Shown: piece after piece, positions 8,577-15,927 of the stretch
Layout: the number at the start of each line of letters is the position of its first letter
Position numbering within the stretch: the first letter of the stretch is position 1
Assembly: GCF_001613065.1 (NCBI RefSeq)
Contig: NZ_BDBQ01000009.1
Location: 102,340-166,339, forward strand
Direction: 5' to 3'
Source: Nocardia miyunensis NBRC 108239
GTDB taxonomy: Bacteria; Actinomycetota; Actinomycetes; Mycobacteriales; Mycobacteriaceae
DNA: 64,000 nucleotides
Position numbers and translations under genes: made by a program
Notes under the pieces: generated by a model
Databases searched by the model: none
What the model was told of the DNA's origin: nothing
Seen by the model: only the letters and a program-made list of their open reading frames with translations

Positions 8577-9440
8577 TCACTCGCCGGGCAGTGCGGCCGA
8601 GATCCGGGGGTGATCGGCGAGCACATCGATCTCGACGATTCGACCGCCTGCCACGGTGAAGGCCATGAGGGATGCCGCCTGCCCGTCGACGGTGACGAGC
8701 GCACCGGCCGCGCCGTTCACCAGGACCGGACGCAGCACCGCGCGCGGGTGTGCGAATCGCACCGCTTGGGCGGCGGCATCGTCTGATCCGCTCGTCTCCC
8801 AGAGCTTTCCGGTTCCGAGGTCACCGCGCAGGACGACGTCGGGGGCGAGCACCCGCACCAGCGCGGGGATGTCGCCACGCCGGGCGGCGGCGAAGAAGGC
8901 GTCCACGACGCGACGTTGCTCGTCCGGGTTCGCCTCGGGCGCGGGGGCCGCGCGGACTCGTCGTCGCGCCCGGCTGGCCAGTTGTCGCGTCGCCTCGGGC
9001 GAGCGGTCCAGAATCGCCGCGATCTCGCCGAACGGCACGGCGAAACTGTCGTGCAGGACGAAGGCGACCCGCTCGGCGGGATCGAGGCGGTCCAGTACCA
9101 CCTGTAGCGCCAACCCGATCGAATCCGCCAGCAGCGCTTGGGTTTCCGGTGTCGTTTGACCATCCGCGGTGACGATCGGATCGGGCAGGCGAACTCCTAC
9201 CGGCACCTCGTGCCGCGCACCGCGCGAGCGCAGCAGATCCAGACAGGTGTGCGCGAGCGCCGTGGTCAGCCAGCCGCCCGGGTTGCGCACCGCGTCCTCG
9301 GGCGTGCGGCGGGTGCGCAACCACACTTCTTGTAACGCGTCGTCCGCCTCGCTCACCGAACCCAGCATCCGATAGGCCATCGCCCGCAACCGGGCCCGGC
9401 TCTGCTCGAGTTCGCGCGTGAGCGAATCGGTCATTGTCAC
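8577..9440 (-). CDS. ECF sigma factor of the ECF41 (SigJ-like) family with C-terminal SnoaL-like domain
   Basis: Sigma region 2 is seen in RLRAMAYRMLGSVSEADDAL and LQEVWLRT; region 4 in LDPAERVAFVLHDSFAVPF and GEIAAILDRSPEATRQLASR. Instead of ending there, the protein continues with a SnoaL/NTF2-like domain of about 110 residues. It begins NPDEQRRVVDAFFAAARRGD and ends DVLADHPRIS, close to the DVLADP-type tail that defines ECF41 factors. In that family the C-terminal domain replaces a separate anti-sigma factor. Start is GTG 9440, with an alternative in-frame ATG at 9434. The divergent DoxX gene carries an ECF41-like promoter and is the obvious target. Confidence 0.88.
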   Translation of the reverse strand: MTMTDSLTRELEQSRARLRAMAYRMLGSVSEADDALQEVWLRTRRTPEDAVRNPGGWLTTALAHTCLDLLRSRGARHEVPVGVRLPDPIVTADGQTTPETQALLADSIGLALQVVLDRLDPAERVAFVLHDSFAVPFGEIAAILDRSPEATRQLASRARRRVRAAPAPEANPDEQRRVVDAFFAAARRGDIPALVRVLAPDVVLRGDLGTGKLWETSGSDDAAAQAVRFAHPRAVLRPVLVNGAAGALVTVDGQAASLMAFTVAGGRIVEIDVLADHPRISAALPGE

Positions 9441-9461
9441 ATCTGCCCGACGTCATCCGCC
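9435..9461 (+). promoter_or_regulatory. Candidate ECF41-dependent promoter for the DoxX gene
   Basis: TGTCACA (9435-9441) followed after 16 nt by CGCC (9458-9461). The published ECF41 promoter is TGTCACA at -35 and CGTC at -10, so the -35 is perfect and the -10 differs by one base. It points at the DoxX gene and overlaps the start codon region of the sigma gene itself. Confidence 0.5.
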
Positions 9462-9507
9462 ATAGGAGTGAGAGTTATTCGCCAGCTTAGTCAGGAGGGC
9501 CGCCGAA

Positions 9508-9918
9508 ATGGCCGTATCGACCCAGCCGCCGTCCACCACACGCACCCGCTCGATCGCCTACTGGACCGCCACCCTGCTCATCGCCGCTGAACTCGGTGTG
9601 GGCGGGATCTGGGACGTGGCCCGCATCCCGTATGTCCGCGATCTTGTCGTACACCTGGGATATCCCACGTATTTCCTGGTGCTGCTGGGCGTCTGGAAGA
9701 TCCTCGGCGCGATCGTGCTGCTGGTCCCCGGACGTGCGCTGCTGAAGGAATGGGCGTACGCGGGCGCGTTCTTCGTCTATACCGGGGCCATCGCCTCCCA
9801 TCTGACCACGCGATACGCCGTCGGCGAGGTGGCCGTGCTGACGATGATGACCGCGCTGACGGTGCTGTCGTGGGCGCTGCGCCCGTCGGGCCGACGACCG
9901 GGTCCGGCTGTTCGCTGA
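9508..9918 (+). CDS. DoxX-like small membrane protein
   Basis: 136 residues with four hydrophobic helices: IAYWTATLLIAAELGVGGIW, YFLVLLGVWKILGAIVLLVP, WAYAGAFFVYTGAIASHL and VAVLTMMTALTVLSWAL. This is the DoxX-like four-helix family, associated in actinobacteria with redox and thiol stress. AGGAGGG 8 nt before the ATG is a strong ribosome binding site. It is divergent from the ECF41 sigma gene and has a near-consensus ECF41 promoter, so it is most likely the dedicated target gene of that sigma factor. Confidence 0.82.
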   Translation: MAVSTQPPSTTRTRSIAYWTATLLIAAELGVGGIWDVARIPYVRDLVVHLGYPTYFLVLLGVWKILGAIVLLVPGRALLKEWAYAGAFFVYTGAIASHLTTRYAVGEVAVLTMMTALTVLSWALRPSGRRPGPAVR

Positions 9919-9958
9919 GGGCGTGATCCGAGCCCTGGGCCGGTCGGCGGCGTCAGGA

Positions 9959-9970
9959 TATCCTTACAGC
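9959..9970 (+). promoter_or_regulatory. -10 box of a leaderless transcript (TATCCT, 6-nt spacer)
   Basis: TATCCT (9959-9964) is 6 nt before ATG 9971. This selects ATG 9971 over an upstream in-frame GTG at 9923. Confidence 0.55.
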
Positions 9971-10654
9971 ATGGCGAAGGCGGAGATACCGGACGAGGGC
10001 GGGGCCGCGTGGCGGCGGCTCACCTCCCGTCGCGGCGGACCACGAACCGGTGACGACGCGCTGACCGCACTGGCCGATATCGGCGCGGTGCGCAGGCTGC
10101 TGGATCAATGGGAACTCGGCGCGGTGCGCATCGCGCGCCGCGGGGACAAGTCGTGGGCCGAGATCGCCACCTATCTGGGCGTGACCAGGCAGTCGGCCTG
10201 GGAGCGCTGGCGGGATCTGGATTCCGAACCCGAGCGCGACACCGCCGAGGATGTCGAATCCTCCGGTCCGGCAAAGGAATCGGGCGAGGCGGAAGTCACG
10301 GAGTGGGAGCGGGATCTGCTCGACGCGGGCGCCCGCGGTCGGCGCAGGCGCGCGAATGTCGTTGTGCCATCGGTCGTCGGGCTCGAATGGGCCGCGGCTC
10401 TGCAAGCACTCACCGGCAGGGGGCTGGCCGCCGCGAACGCCGATCCGGATGCGCCGCTGCCGGATCCGGGCGACTCGGGCTGGTTCGTCACCGATCAGAG
10501 CCCGGAATCCGGCGCCCGGGTGTCCAGCGGTGCGGCGGTGCGACTGTGGTTGCGGCGCGAGGGCGGAGCCGGTGTGCGCGAACCGCGTCAGCCGATGCCG
10601 CCGCTGCGATCGATTCCGGAGCTGCCCGAGCCGACCGGTCGGACCGCGAGCTGA
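9971..10654 (+). CDS. Cytosolic HTH protein with a C-terminal PASTA domain
   Basis: 227 residues with no signal peptide or membrane segment. The N-terminal half carries a helix-turn-helix-like stretch, GDKSWAEIATYLGVTRQSAW followed by ERWRDLD. After an acidic linker, VVVPSVVGLEWAAALQALTG through DQSPESGARVSSGAAVRLWL is a single PASTA domain (V.VP.V.G...A...L...G and D.SP..G..V..G..V). PASTA domains normally sit outside the cell on PknB-type kinases or penicillin-binding proteins and bind peptidoglycan fragments. A soluble DNA-binding-like fusion could sense internalised muropeptides; that is inference. The leaderless promoter fixes the start. Confidence 0.75.
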   Translation: MAKAEIPDEGGAAWRRLTSRRGGPRTGDDALTALADIGAVRRLLDQWELGAVRIARRGDKSWAEIATYLGVTRQSAWERWRDLDSEPERDTAEDVESSGPAKESGEAEVTEWERDLLDAGARGRRRRANVVVPSVVGLEWAAALQALTGRGLAAANADPDAPLPDPGDSGWFVTDQSPESGARVSSGAAVRLWLRREGGAGVREPRQPMPPLRSIPELPEPTGRTAS

Positions 10655-10756
10655 CCAGGCGCGGGTCGCCACCGAAACGGGCCGCCACACAGGTACTTCC
10701 AGAAAGCTTGCATCGTCGTCTCGAGGTGCGCACAGCATGGTGCCCATCAATGAGGT

Positions 10757-11728
10757 ATGGACTCGATACTGCCGCGCTCGGCGCGACGCGGATGGCTGTG
10801 GGTTGTCGTCGGTACCAGCGCCGTCGTACCGATGATCATGGGCGTCGCCGCGGCGCCGTCGGCCCGGGCGGCGACGCACGATTCCGTTGCCGCACAGCAC
10901 AATAGCGCTCCCACCGCGTCGGCGGTCGCCGTGCCGGTGCCCAGCCTGCCGATCCCCGGGCTGCCGAGCGGTTCCGCGGGAACCGCGCCCCAGGTGTCGC
11001 CCGAGGCGATGGGCCAGAAGATGCAGGCCGCGATCACCTCCGCTTCCCCGGGCACCCGGGTCGGCATCGATGTGCTCGACACCGCCACCGGCGCCACGAT
11101 CGCCGACCGCGACAGTGCCCAGCAGTTCTACACCGCATCCGTGGTCAAACTGCTGATCGCCCTCGACAAGCTGAATTCACAAGGTTGGCGGACCGATCCG
11201 GCCACCACCGCGCAGCTCCAGCAGATGCTCTCGGCCAGCGACGACGATATCGCCGACAGGCTGTGGGTCGCCGACGGCCGCGGCGCGATCGTCACGCGGA
11301 TGGCCGGCCTGATGCGCCTGACCGGCACCCGCGCACCGAGCGATCCCGGCCAGTGGGGTGAAACGCTCACCACCGCAAAGGATGTCGTCACCGTATACCG
11401 GTATCTCACCAGTACGGTCCCCCAACCGGCCCGCGACGTCATCATGACGGGTCTGCGGGGCGCGAAGCAGACCGCCGCCGACGGCACCGACCAGTACTTC
11501 GGCATCCCCGACGGGCTCACCGGCGCGGACTGGGCCGTCAAACAGGGCTGGATGTCATTGAACGACTCCACCACCATGGACACCACCGGACTCGTCGGCG
11601 CCGGAGCCGGGCAGCCGCTGCGTTACGTGGTCGTCGTCCTGAGTTCGCAGCCCGCGGGCATCAGCTGGACCACCGGGGGTAACGCGCTCACCGCCGGGGT
11701 ACGAGTCCTGCACGGAACGGTGGACTGA
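10757..11728 (+). CDS. Secreted beta-lactamase-fold serine hydrolase
   Basis: A 323-residue precursor with an N-terminal signal peptide (hydrophobic GWLWVVVGTSAVVPMIMGVA then Ala-rich cleavage region) and a Pro-rich linker. The mature part has class A beta-lactamase/transpeptidase landmarks: S128-V-V-K131 (SxxK), S161-D162-D163 at the SDN position and K262-Q-G at the KTG position. There is no clear E-x-x-L-N omega-loop motif, so true beta-lactam hydrolysis is doubtful. Members of this type in mycobacteria are cell-wall-associated lipoprotein or secreted hydrolases of unknown substrate. No ribosome binding site is obvious. Confidence 0.75.
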   Translation: MDSILPRSARRGWLWVVVGTSAVVPMIMGVAAAPSARAATHDSVAAQHNSAPTASAVAVPVPSLPIPGLPSGSAGTAPQVSPEAMGQKMQAAITSASPGTRVGIDVLDTATGATIADRDSAQQFYTASVVKLLIALDKLNSQGWRTDPATTAQLQQMLSASDDDIADRLWVADGRGAIVTRMAGLMRLTGTRAPSDPGQWGETLTTAKDVVTVYRYLTSTVPQPARDVIMTGLRGAKQTAADGTDQYFGIPDGLTGADWAVKQGWMSLNDSTTMDTTGLVGAGAGQPLRYVVVVLSSQPAGISWTTGGNALTAGVRVLHGTVD

Positions 11729-11751
11729 CTCTCCTGCGGCGCTTCGCCGGA

Positions 11752-11765
11752 GGCGAACATTCGCC
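11752..11765. terminator. Short hairpin GGCGA-acat-TCGCC between convergent genes
   Basis: A 5-bp perfect stem with a tetraloop lies in the 53-bp gap between the convergent beta-lactamase-fold and PaaX-type genes. No T-tract follows on either strand; actinobacterial terminators often lack one. Candidate bidirectional terminator. Confidence 0.4.
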
Positions 11766-11781
11766 GAACCGACACGGCGGC

Positions 11782-12627
11782 TCATTGCCGAAGGGTGCGA
11801 ACCCATTCGCGACTGATCGCCAGGCGGCGGTCGCGGGCCGCGCCGAACAGTTCGACGCTCTGCACACCCGGCCAGTCGGCGGGCAGCATCGACGGCGGCA
11901 GACCCGGATCGATGTACGGGATGATGCGCCATTCGTCCAGCAGCGGAACGAATTCCACGAACGCCTCGCGCGGGGTGAGCTGCCGGGCTTTCGCGGATTT
12001 CGCGTGGTGCGAGAGGAATTCGCGATGACGCGCGGCGATTCCGTCCAGATCCCACCATCGGGCCGCGGCATCGGCCATCGAGTCCGGAACCACCGCCGAG
12101 GTGGCCAGGAAGGTCGTCACGCAGTCCGACAGACCAAGTGCGGCAACGATATCGGCGACCTCGGCGGCGAGGTATTCCGGCGCGATCCACAGTCCCGGCG
12201 AAACGGTTCCGCAGCCGATCCAGCCCAGCCGGCGGCGCAGCTGATGCCTTGCGGCGCGCAGGGTTTCGGGAATGGTGAACGAGATCAGCCGCCACGGGTC
12301 GGCATCGGTCATCTGCCGGAATCCGAAGATGCGGCGATCACCGCGCGCGTACATCGCCTCGGCCTGTGCGGTCAGGCGGTATCCGGCGCGGCCCTCGCGG
12401 ACCGCGGACTTCAGCACGCCCCGGCGCTTGAGCCGGGTCACCGCGATCCGGGTCGCATCGGGCGCGATGCCCAACTCGCGCATCAGTTCCACGAGTTCGG
12501 CGATGGCCGCCCAGCCGCCCAGCTCGTTTCGATACGCACCCAGGACGGTGCGGATCAGCGAGGTCGCGCTGCCCGGACGGGAGTCGAAGTCGTCCAGGAT
12601 CGCATGTTCAGGCGAGGAGTTCGTCAC
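11782..12627 (-). CDS. PaaX family transcriptional regulator
   Basis: 281 residues. The N-terminal winged helix (GGWAAIAELVELMRELGIAP, ATRIAVTRLKRRGVLKS) and the long C-terminal region with GYRLTAQAEAMY follow the PaaX pattern; PaaX represses phenylacetate catabolism through a CoA-thioester ligand. Here it is the last gene of a kynA-kynU-paaX unit, its start overlapping the end of kynU by 20 bp. It is therefore more likely to control tryptophan/kynurenine catabolism, perhaps with anthraniloyl-CoA or a related thioester as ligand; that is inference. No phenylacetate genes are in view. Confidence 0.82.
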   Translation of the reverse strand: MTNSSPEHAILDDFDSRPGSATSLIRTVLGAYRNELGGWAAIAELVELMRELGIAPDATRIAVTRLKRRGVLKSAVREGRAGYRLTAQAEAMYARGDRRIFGFRQMTDADPWRLISFTIPETLRAARHQLRRRLGWIGCGTVSPGLWIAPEYLAAEVADIVAALGLSDCVTTFLATSAVVPDSMADAAARWWDLDGIAARHREFLSHHAKSAKARQLTPREAFVEFVPLLDEWRIIPYIDPGLPPSMLPADWPGVQSVELFGAARDRRLAISREWVRTLRQ

Positions 12628-13831
12628 GGATCGCCAGTATGCCCGCGGCCGTCTCGCCGAAGCTCGTACTCAACGGACTCAATCCGATTCGCAGCCCGCG
12701 CGGCGGCCGGAAATCGGGAATCACGCCGCGACTCCACAGTTTTCCGGTGATCTCGGCGAATCGCGGATGATCGATGATGACGTGACCGCCGCGCCTGGCC
12801 GGATCCGGTGGTGAGCCGATCTCCACACCGAGCGGGATCAGCGCCTCGCGCACGAGATCCAGGCAATATTCGCCCAGCGCAACGGATTTCGCGCGCACGG
12901 CCGTCATGCCGACCTCGCCGATCAGCGCGAGGGTGTCCTGGATCGCCAGCATGCCCAGGATCGGCGGCGTACCGCTGATCACCTGCCGAATCCCCTGTGC
13001 CGGTTGATATCCCTGTGCCATCGCGAACGGCTGGTCACGTCCCATCCAGCCCCAGATCGGCTGCCGGAACCGGCCCTGATGCTCGGCCCGGACGTAGGCG
13101 AACGCGGGCGCTCCCGGGCCGCCGTTGAGATATTTGTAGGTGCATCCGACGGCGAGATCCACTGTCCAGGAGTCGAGTTCGAGCGGTACCGAGCCGACCG
13201 AATGACACAGGTCCAGTAACAGCAGCGCACCCGCGTCGTGCGTCACCCGCGCCGCGCCCGCGGCGTCCGCGAGATACCCCGACCGATACGCGACGTGTCC
13301 GAGCACGACCAGGGCGGTGCGTTCGGAGACGACCGCGGCCAATTCCTCGACCCCGACGCCGCCACGTGGGTCCGCTTCGATCCAGCGCAGGGTCAGTCCG
13401 TGGTCCTGCGCAATGGATTCCAGGATGTAGCGGTCGGTCGGAAAATTGTCCCGATCCACCACGATCTCGGTTCGCCCGGGCCGCAACGCGATTGCGCCGC
13501 GAGCCAGCTTGTACAGCAGGACGGTGGTCGAGTCGCCGATGGTGGTCTGCCCCGGGGCCGCGCCCAGGACGGTTTCGCCGAGCATGTCCCCGATGGTCAG
13601 CGGCAGGTCGAACCACTGCTCGTCCCAGCCGCGGATCAGCCGCCCGCCCCAGGCGTCGGTGACGAACGAGGCGATCCGCTCGGCGCTGGCCCGCAGCGGG
13701 CGCCCGAGCGAATTCCCGTCCAGGTAGGCGACCACGTCGGGATCGTCCGAGCCGACGAACAGATCGCGGCAGGCGCGCAACGGATCCCGCGCATCGAGTT
13801 CGGCCGCGCGGGTGAGCAGTGCTGTGGTCAT
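12608..13831 (-). CDS. kynU: Kynureninase
   Basis: 407-residue PLP-dependent fold-type I enzyme that cleaves kynurenine to anthranilate and alanine (or 3-hydroxykynurenine to 3-hydroxyanthranilate). Family features: VAYLDGNSLGRPL near the N-terminus; the PLP-phosphate region GDSTTVLLYKLA; LLLLDLCHSVGSVPLELD with the PLP-ring Asp; the Schiff-base lysine in VGCTYKYLNGGPGAPAF. Length is standard. It starts with an ATGA overlap with the end of kynA and overlaps the PaaX-type gene at its 3' end, forming one operon. Confidence 0.93.
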   Translation of the reverse strand: MTTALLTRAAELDARDPLRACRDLFVGSDDPDVVAYLDGNSLGRPLRASAERIASFVTDAWGGRLIRGWDEQWFDLPLTIGDMLGETVLGAAPGQTTIGDSTTVLLYKLARGAIALRPGRTEIVVDRDNFPTDRYILESIAQDHGLTLRWIEADPRGGVGVEELAAVVSERTALVVLGHVAYRSGYLADAAGAARVTHDAGALLLLDLCHSVGSVPLELDSWTVDLAVGCTYKYLNGGPGAPAFAYVRAEHQGRFRQPIWGWMGRDQPFAMAQGYQPAQGIRQVISGTPPILGMLAIQDTLALIGEVGMTAVRAKSVALGEYCLDLVREALIPLGVEIGSPPDPARRGGHVIIDHPRFAEITGKLWSRGVIPDFRPPRGLRIGLSPLSTSFGETAAGILAIRDELLA

Positions 13832-14684
13832 CGACGTCCAATCTCGGTGCGGACCGCGAACAGTTCGGGAAAGAAGCTCAGCTCCAACGCTTTACGCAAG
13901 AATCCCACACCGCTCGAGCCCCCGGTGCCGGGTTTGGTCCCGATGGTGCGCAGGACGGTGCGCATGTGCCGGAAACGCCACAGCTGGAAATTCTCCTCGA
14001 GGTCGACCAGTTCCTCGAACGCCTCGTAGGCCGCCCAGTGTTCGCGATGATGTTCGTAGACGAAACCGATCAGCGGGATCAGCTCCGGATTCATCGTGTA
14101 GGGCGCGCTCACCTCGCGGGTCAGCGCGGACTCGGGTACCGCGTAGCCCAGCCGGGACAGGCGGTGCCAGAACGCGTCGTACAGGCTCGGTTCGCCGAGC
14201 AGCCCGCGTAACAGCGCGCGGGCCGCGGGGTCGGCGTCGAAGACCTCCAGCATGTCGGCGTTCTTCGCGCCCAGGACGAATTCGACCGCGCGATACTGAT
14301 AGGACTGGAATCCCGAGGCGTTGCCCAGGAAATCCCGGAACTGGCCGTATTCGGTGGGTGCGAGCGTCGCCAGGACCGACCACTGTTCGGTCAGGGTCTT
14401 CTGGATGTGCTTGACCCGGGCCACGCATTTGAGCGCCGCGCCCAGGTCGTCCCGTCCAATGCCGTACGCGCGGCGAGGATTTCGTGCAGGACCAGTTTGA
14501 GCCACAGCTCGCTGGTCTGATGCTGGATGATGAACAGCAGTTCGTCGTGATGTTCGGGACGGCTCACCGGTTTCTGCGCGCTGAGCAGCGTGTCCAGATC
14601 CAGGTATTCGCCGTAGCTCAGGCGCGAACGGAAATCTCGGACGACGCCCGGTTCGATGGCCCTGCTGCCCGAATGTGCGCTCAT
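13828..14684 (-). pseudogene. kynA: Tryptophan 2,3-dioxygenase, interrupted by a one-base frameshift
   Basis: Heme enzyme opening the indole ring of tryptophan to N-formylkynurenine. The N-terminal part (14684 down to about 14455) reads [16 protein letters not shown] and [20 protein letters not shown]. The rest (to 13828) continues in another frame as [20 protein letters not shown] to the end. The switch is needed at about 14449-14457, where GAC-GGG-GAC lacks one base compared with an expected GAC-CGG-GAC (Leu-Asp-Arg-Asp-Asp). The total span of 857 nt is one short of 286 codons, the normal size. Nothing else is damaged. It could be a real recent mutation or a sequencing error in a GC run. 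A GAGG ribosome binding site precedes ATG 14684. Confidence 0.88.
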
Positions 14685-14766
14685 GTCGACCTCGCCGGTG
14701 GTTCGATTACGCTCTCATATTACATAATTCTGACGGCCGCTGTATATACGTCACAAGGAGCAGCTC
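14685..14766. promoter_or_regulatory. Divergent promoter region of the kynurenine cluster
   Basis: This 82-bp region between kynA and the divergent hydrolase is strikingly AT-rich for the window. It contains the inverted repeat ATTA-CA-TAAT (14719-14728) and TATATA/TACGTC sequence near 14742-14750 that could serve as a rightward -10. AAGGAG (14755-14760) is the ribosome binding site of the rightward gene. The PaaX-type regulator is the likely binder. Confidence 0.5.
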
Positions 14767-15867
14767 GTGCAGACCTCCACACGCCACGTCGACATCGTCT
14801 TCGCCCCGGCCACCGTGGCCGATCGCCGCACCGTCGCCGACTTGATCGATCGAGCACTCGATGCCCGAGGCCTGCTCGGCGACGTGGTATTCGCCCAGGA
14901 CACAGCACAATTCGTCGCCGCCACGACAGCCGCGGCGCAACGCGGCGAGTTCATCGTGATTCCCGGCGACGGGGTGGAGTTCATCGCGCCGCCCACCGGA
15001 GCGATCCGCGTGGACCTCGGCCGCGCGGCCGCCGACCGGTCCAGCGCGATCCGGGCGCACATCCGCGAGCGCGGCCTCGACGGCCTGCGCTTCGCGATCG
15101 ACAGCTGGTATCACCACCGCCTGCGTCCGGCCACGGTCGTGCGCTACGGCAACCATCCCGAGCAGCATGCCGACCTGCGCATCCCCGACGGACCCGGCCC
15201 ATTTCCCACTGTCGCGCTGTTCCACGGCGGCTACTGGCGGTCACGCTGGGCCGCGGATCTCATGGAGGCTCTCGCCGTCGACCTGACCGCCCGGGGGTAT
15301 CTCACCTGGAACGTCGAATACCGTCGTCCCGATGAACATGGTTGGGCGGCAACGACTCACGATGTCGCCGATGCCGTGCGGGCGCTCGGCCGGGTCGAGG
15401 CGGCGGATCTCGCACGCATAGTCGTGGCCGGGCATTCGGCCGGAGCACAGCTGGCCCTGCGTGCCGCGGCCGACGCGGTCGCCGCGCATGCGGCCGTGCG
15501 CCCGATTCTCGCGATCAGCCTGGCCGGCGTGTTGAACCTGCGCACGGCCGACGACCGAGGACTCAGCGAGGGGGCGACCTCCGCCGCGCTGGGCGGTCAC
15601 CGGTCCGAACATCCGGAGATCTATCGACGCTCGTCGCCCATCGACCGACTGCCGCTCGGTGTCGCGCAACTGGTCGTCAGCGCAGTGCACGACGACCCGA
15701 ATCTGCTGGAGATGAGCCGCGAATATCATTCCGCCGCAATGGCATTCGGTGATGCGGTGGGGTATATCGAGGGGCCGGGCAACCACTTCGCCGTCATCGA
15801 CCCGGCGGACGAACTCTGGTCTAGCGTGGCGGCCGAGATCGCTCGAGCGACCAATAATGACAGATAA
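14767..15867 (+). CDS. Kynurenine formamidase-like alpha/beta hydrolase with N-terminal dehydroquinase-like domain
   Basis: 366 residues. The C-terminal two thirds is an alpha/beta hydrolase with the oxyanion motif H153-G-G-Y-W, which is typical of KynB/arylformamidase-type esterases, the nucleophile Ser224 in AGHSAGAQ, and a late catalytic His in GPGNHFAVID. The first 130 residues are a separate domain resembling type II dehydroquinase: FIVIPGDG, then IRVDLGRAA, then RERGLDGLRFAID are in the order of that family, but its catalytic tyrosine loop is not seen. It is divergent from kynA-kynU and would supply the missing N-formylkynurenine hydrolysis step. GTG start with AAGGAG 6 nt upstream. Confidence 0.78.
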   Translation: MQTSTRHVDIVFAPATVADRRTVADLIDRALDARGLLGDVVFAQDTAQFVAATTAAAQRGEFIVIPGDGVEFIAPPTGAIRVDLGRAAADRSSAIRAHIRERGLDGLRFAIDSWYHHRLRPATVVRYGNHPEQHADLRIPDGPGPFPTVALFHGGYWRSRWAADLMEALAVDLTARGYLTWNVEYRRPDEHGWAATTHDVADAVRALGRVEAADLARIVVAGHSAGAQLALRAAADAVAAHAAVRPILAISLAGVLNLRTADDRGLSEGATSAALGGHRSEHPEIYRRSSPIDRLPLGVAQLVVSAVHDDPNLLEMSREYHSAAMAFGDAVGYIEGPGNHFAVIDPADELWSSVAAEIARATNNDR

Positions 15868-15870
15868 ACT

Positions 15871-15898
15871 GTACAGCTTGAGCTGTTCAACCTAGACT
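15871..15898 (+). promoter_or_regulatory. Operator-like palindrome and -10 upstream of the LLM gene
   Basis: ACAGCT-TG-AGCTGT (15873-15886) is a perfect 6-bp inverted repeat, with an outer G-C pair after one mismatch. TAGACT at 15893-15898 is a plausible -10 for the downstream gene, which starts at 15928. Confidence 0.4.
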
Positions 15899-15927
15899 GG
15901 CGAGCGCATCCAGCCGACGGAAGGATC

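Noticed and set aside
14440..14465. Programmed ribosomal frameshift in kynA
   Set aside because: No X-XXY-YYZ-type or other known slippery sequence at the junction; a plain one-base deletion or sequencing error explains it.
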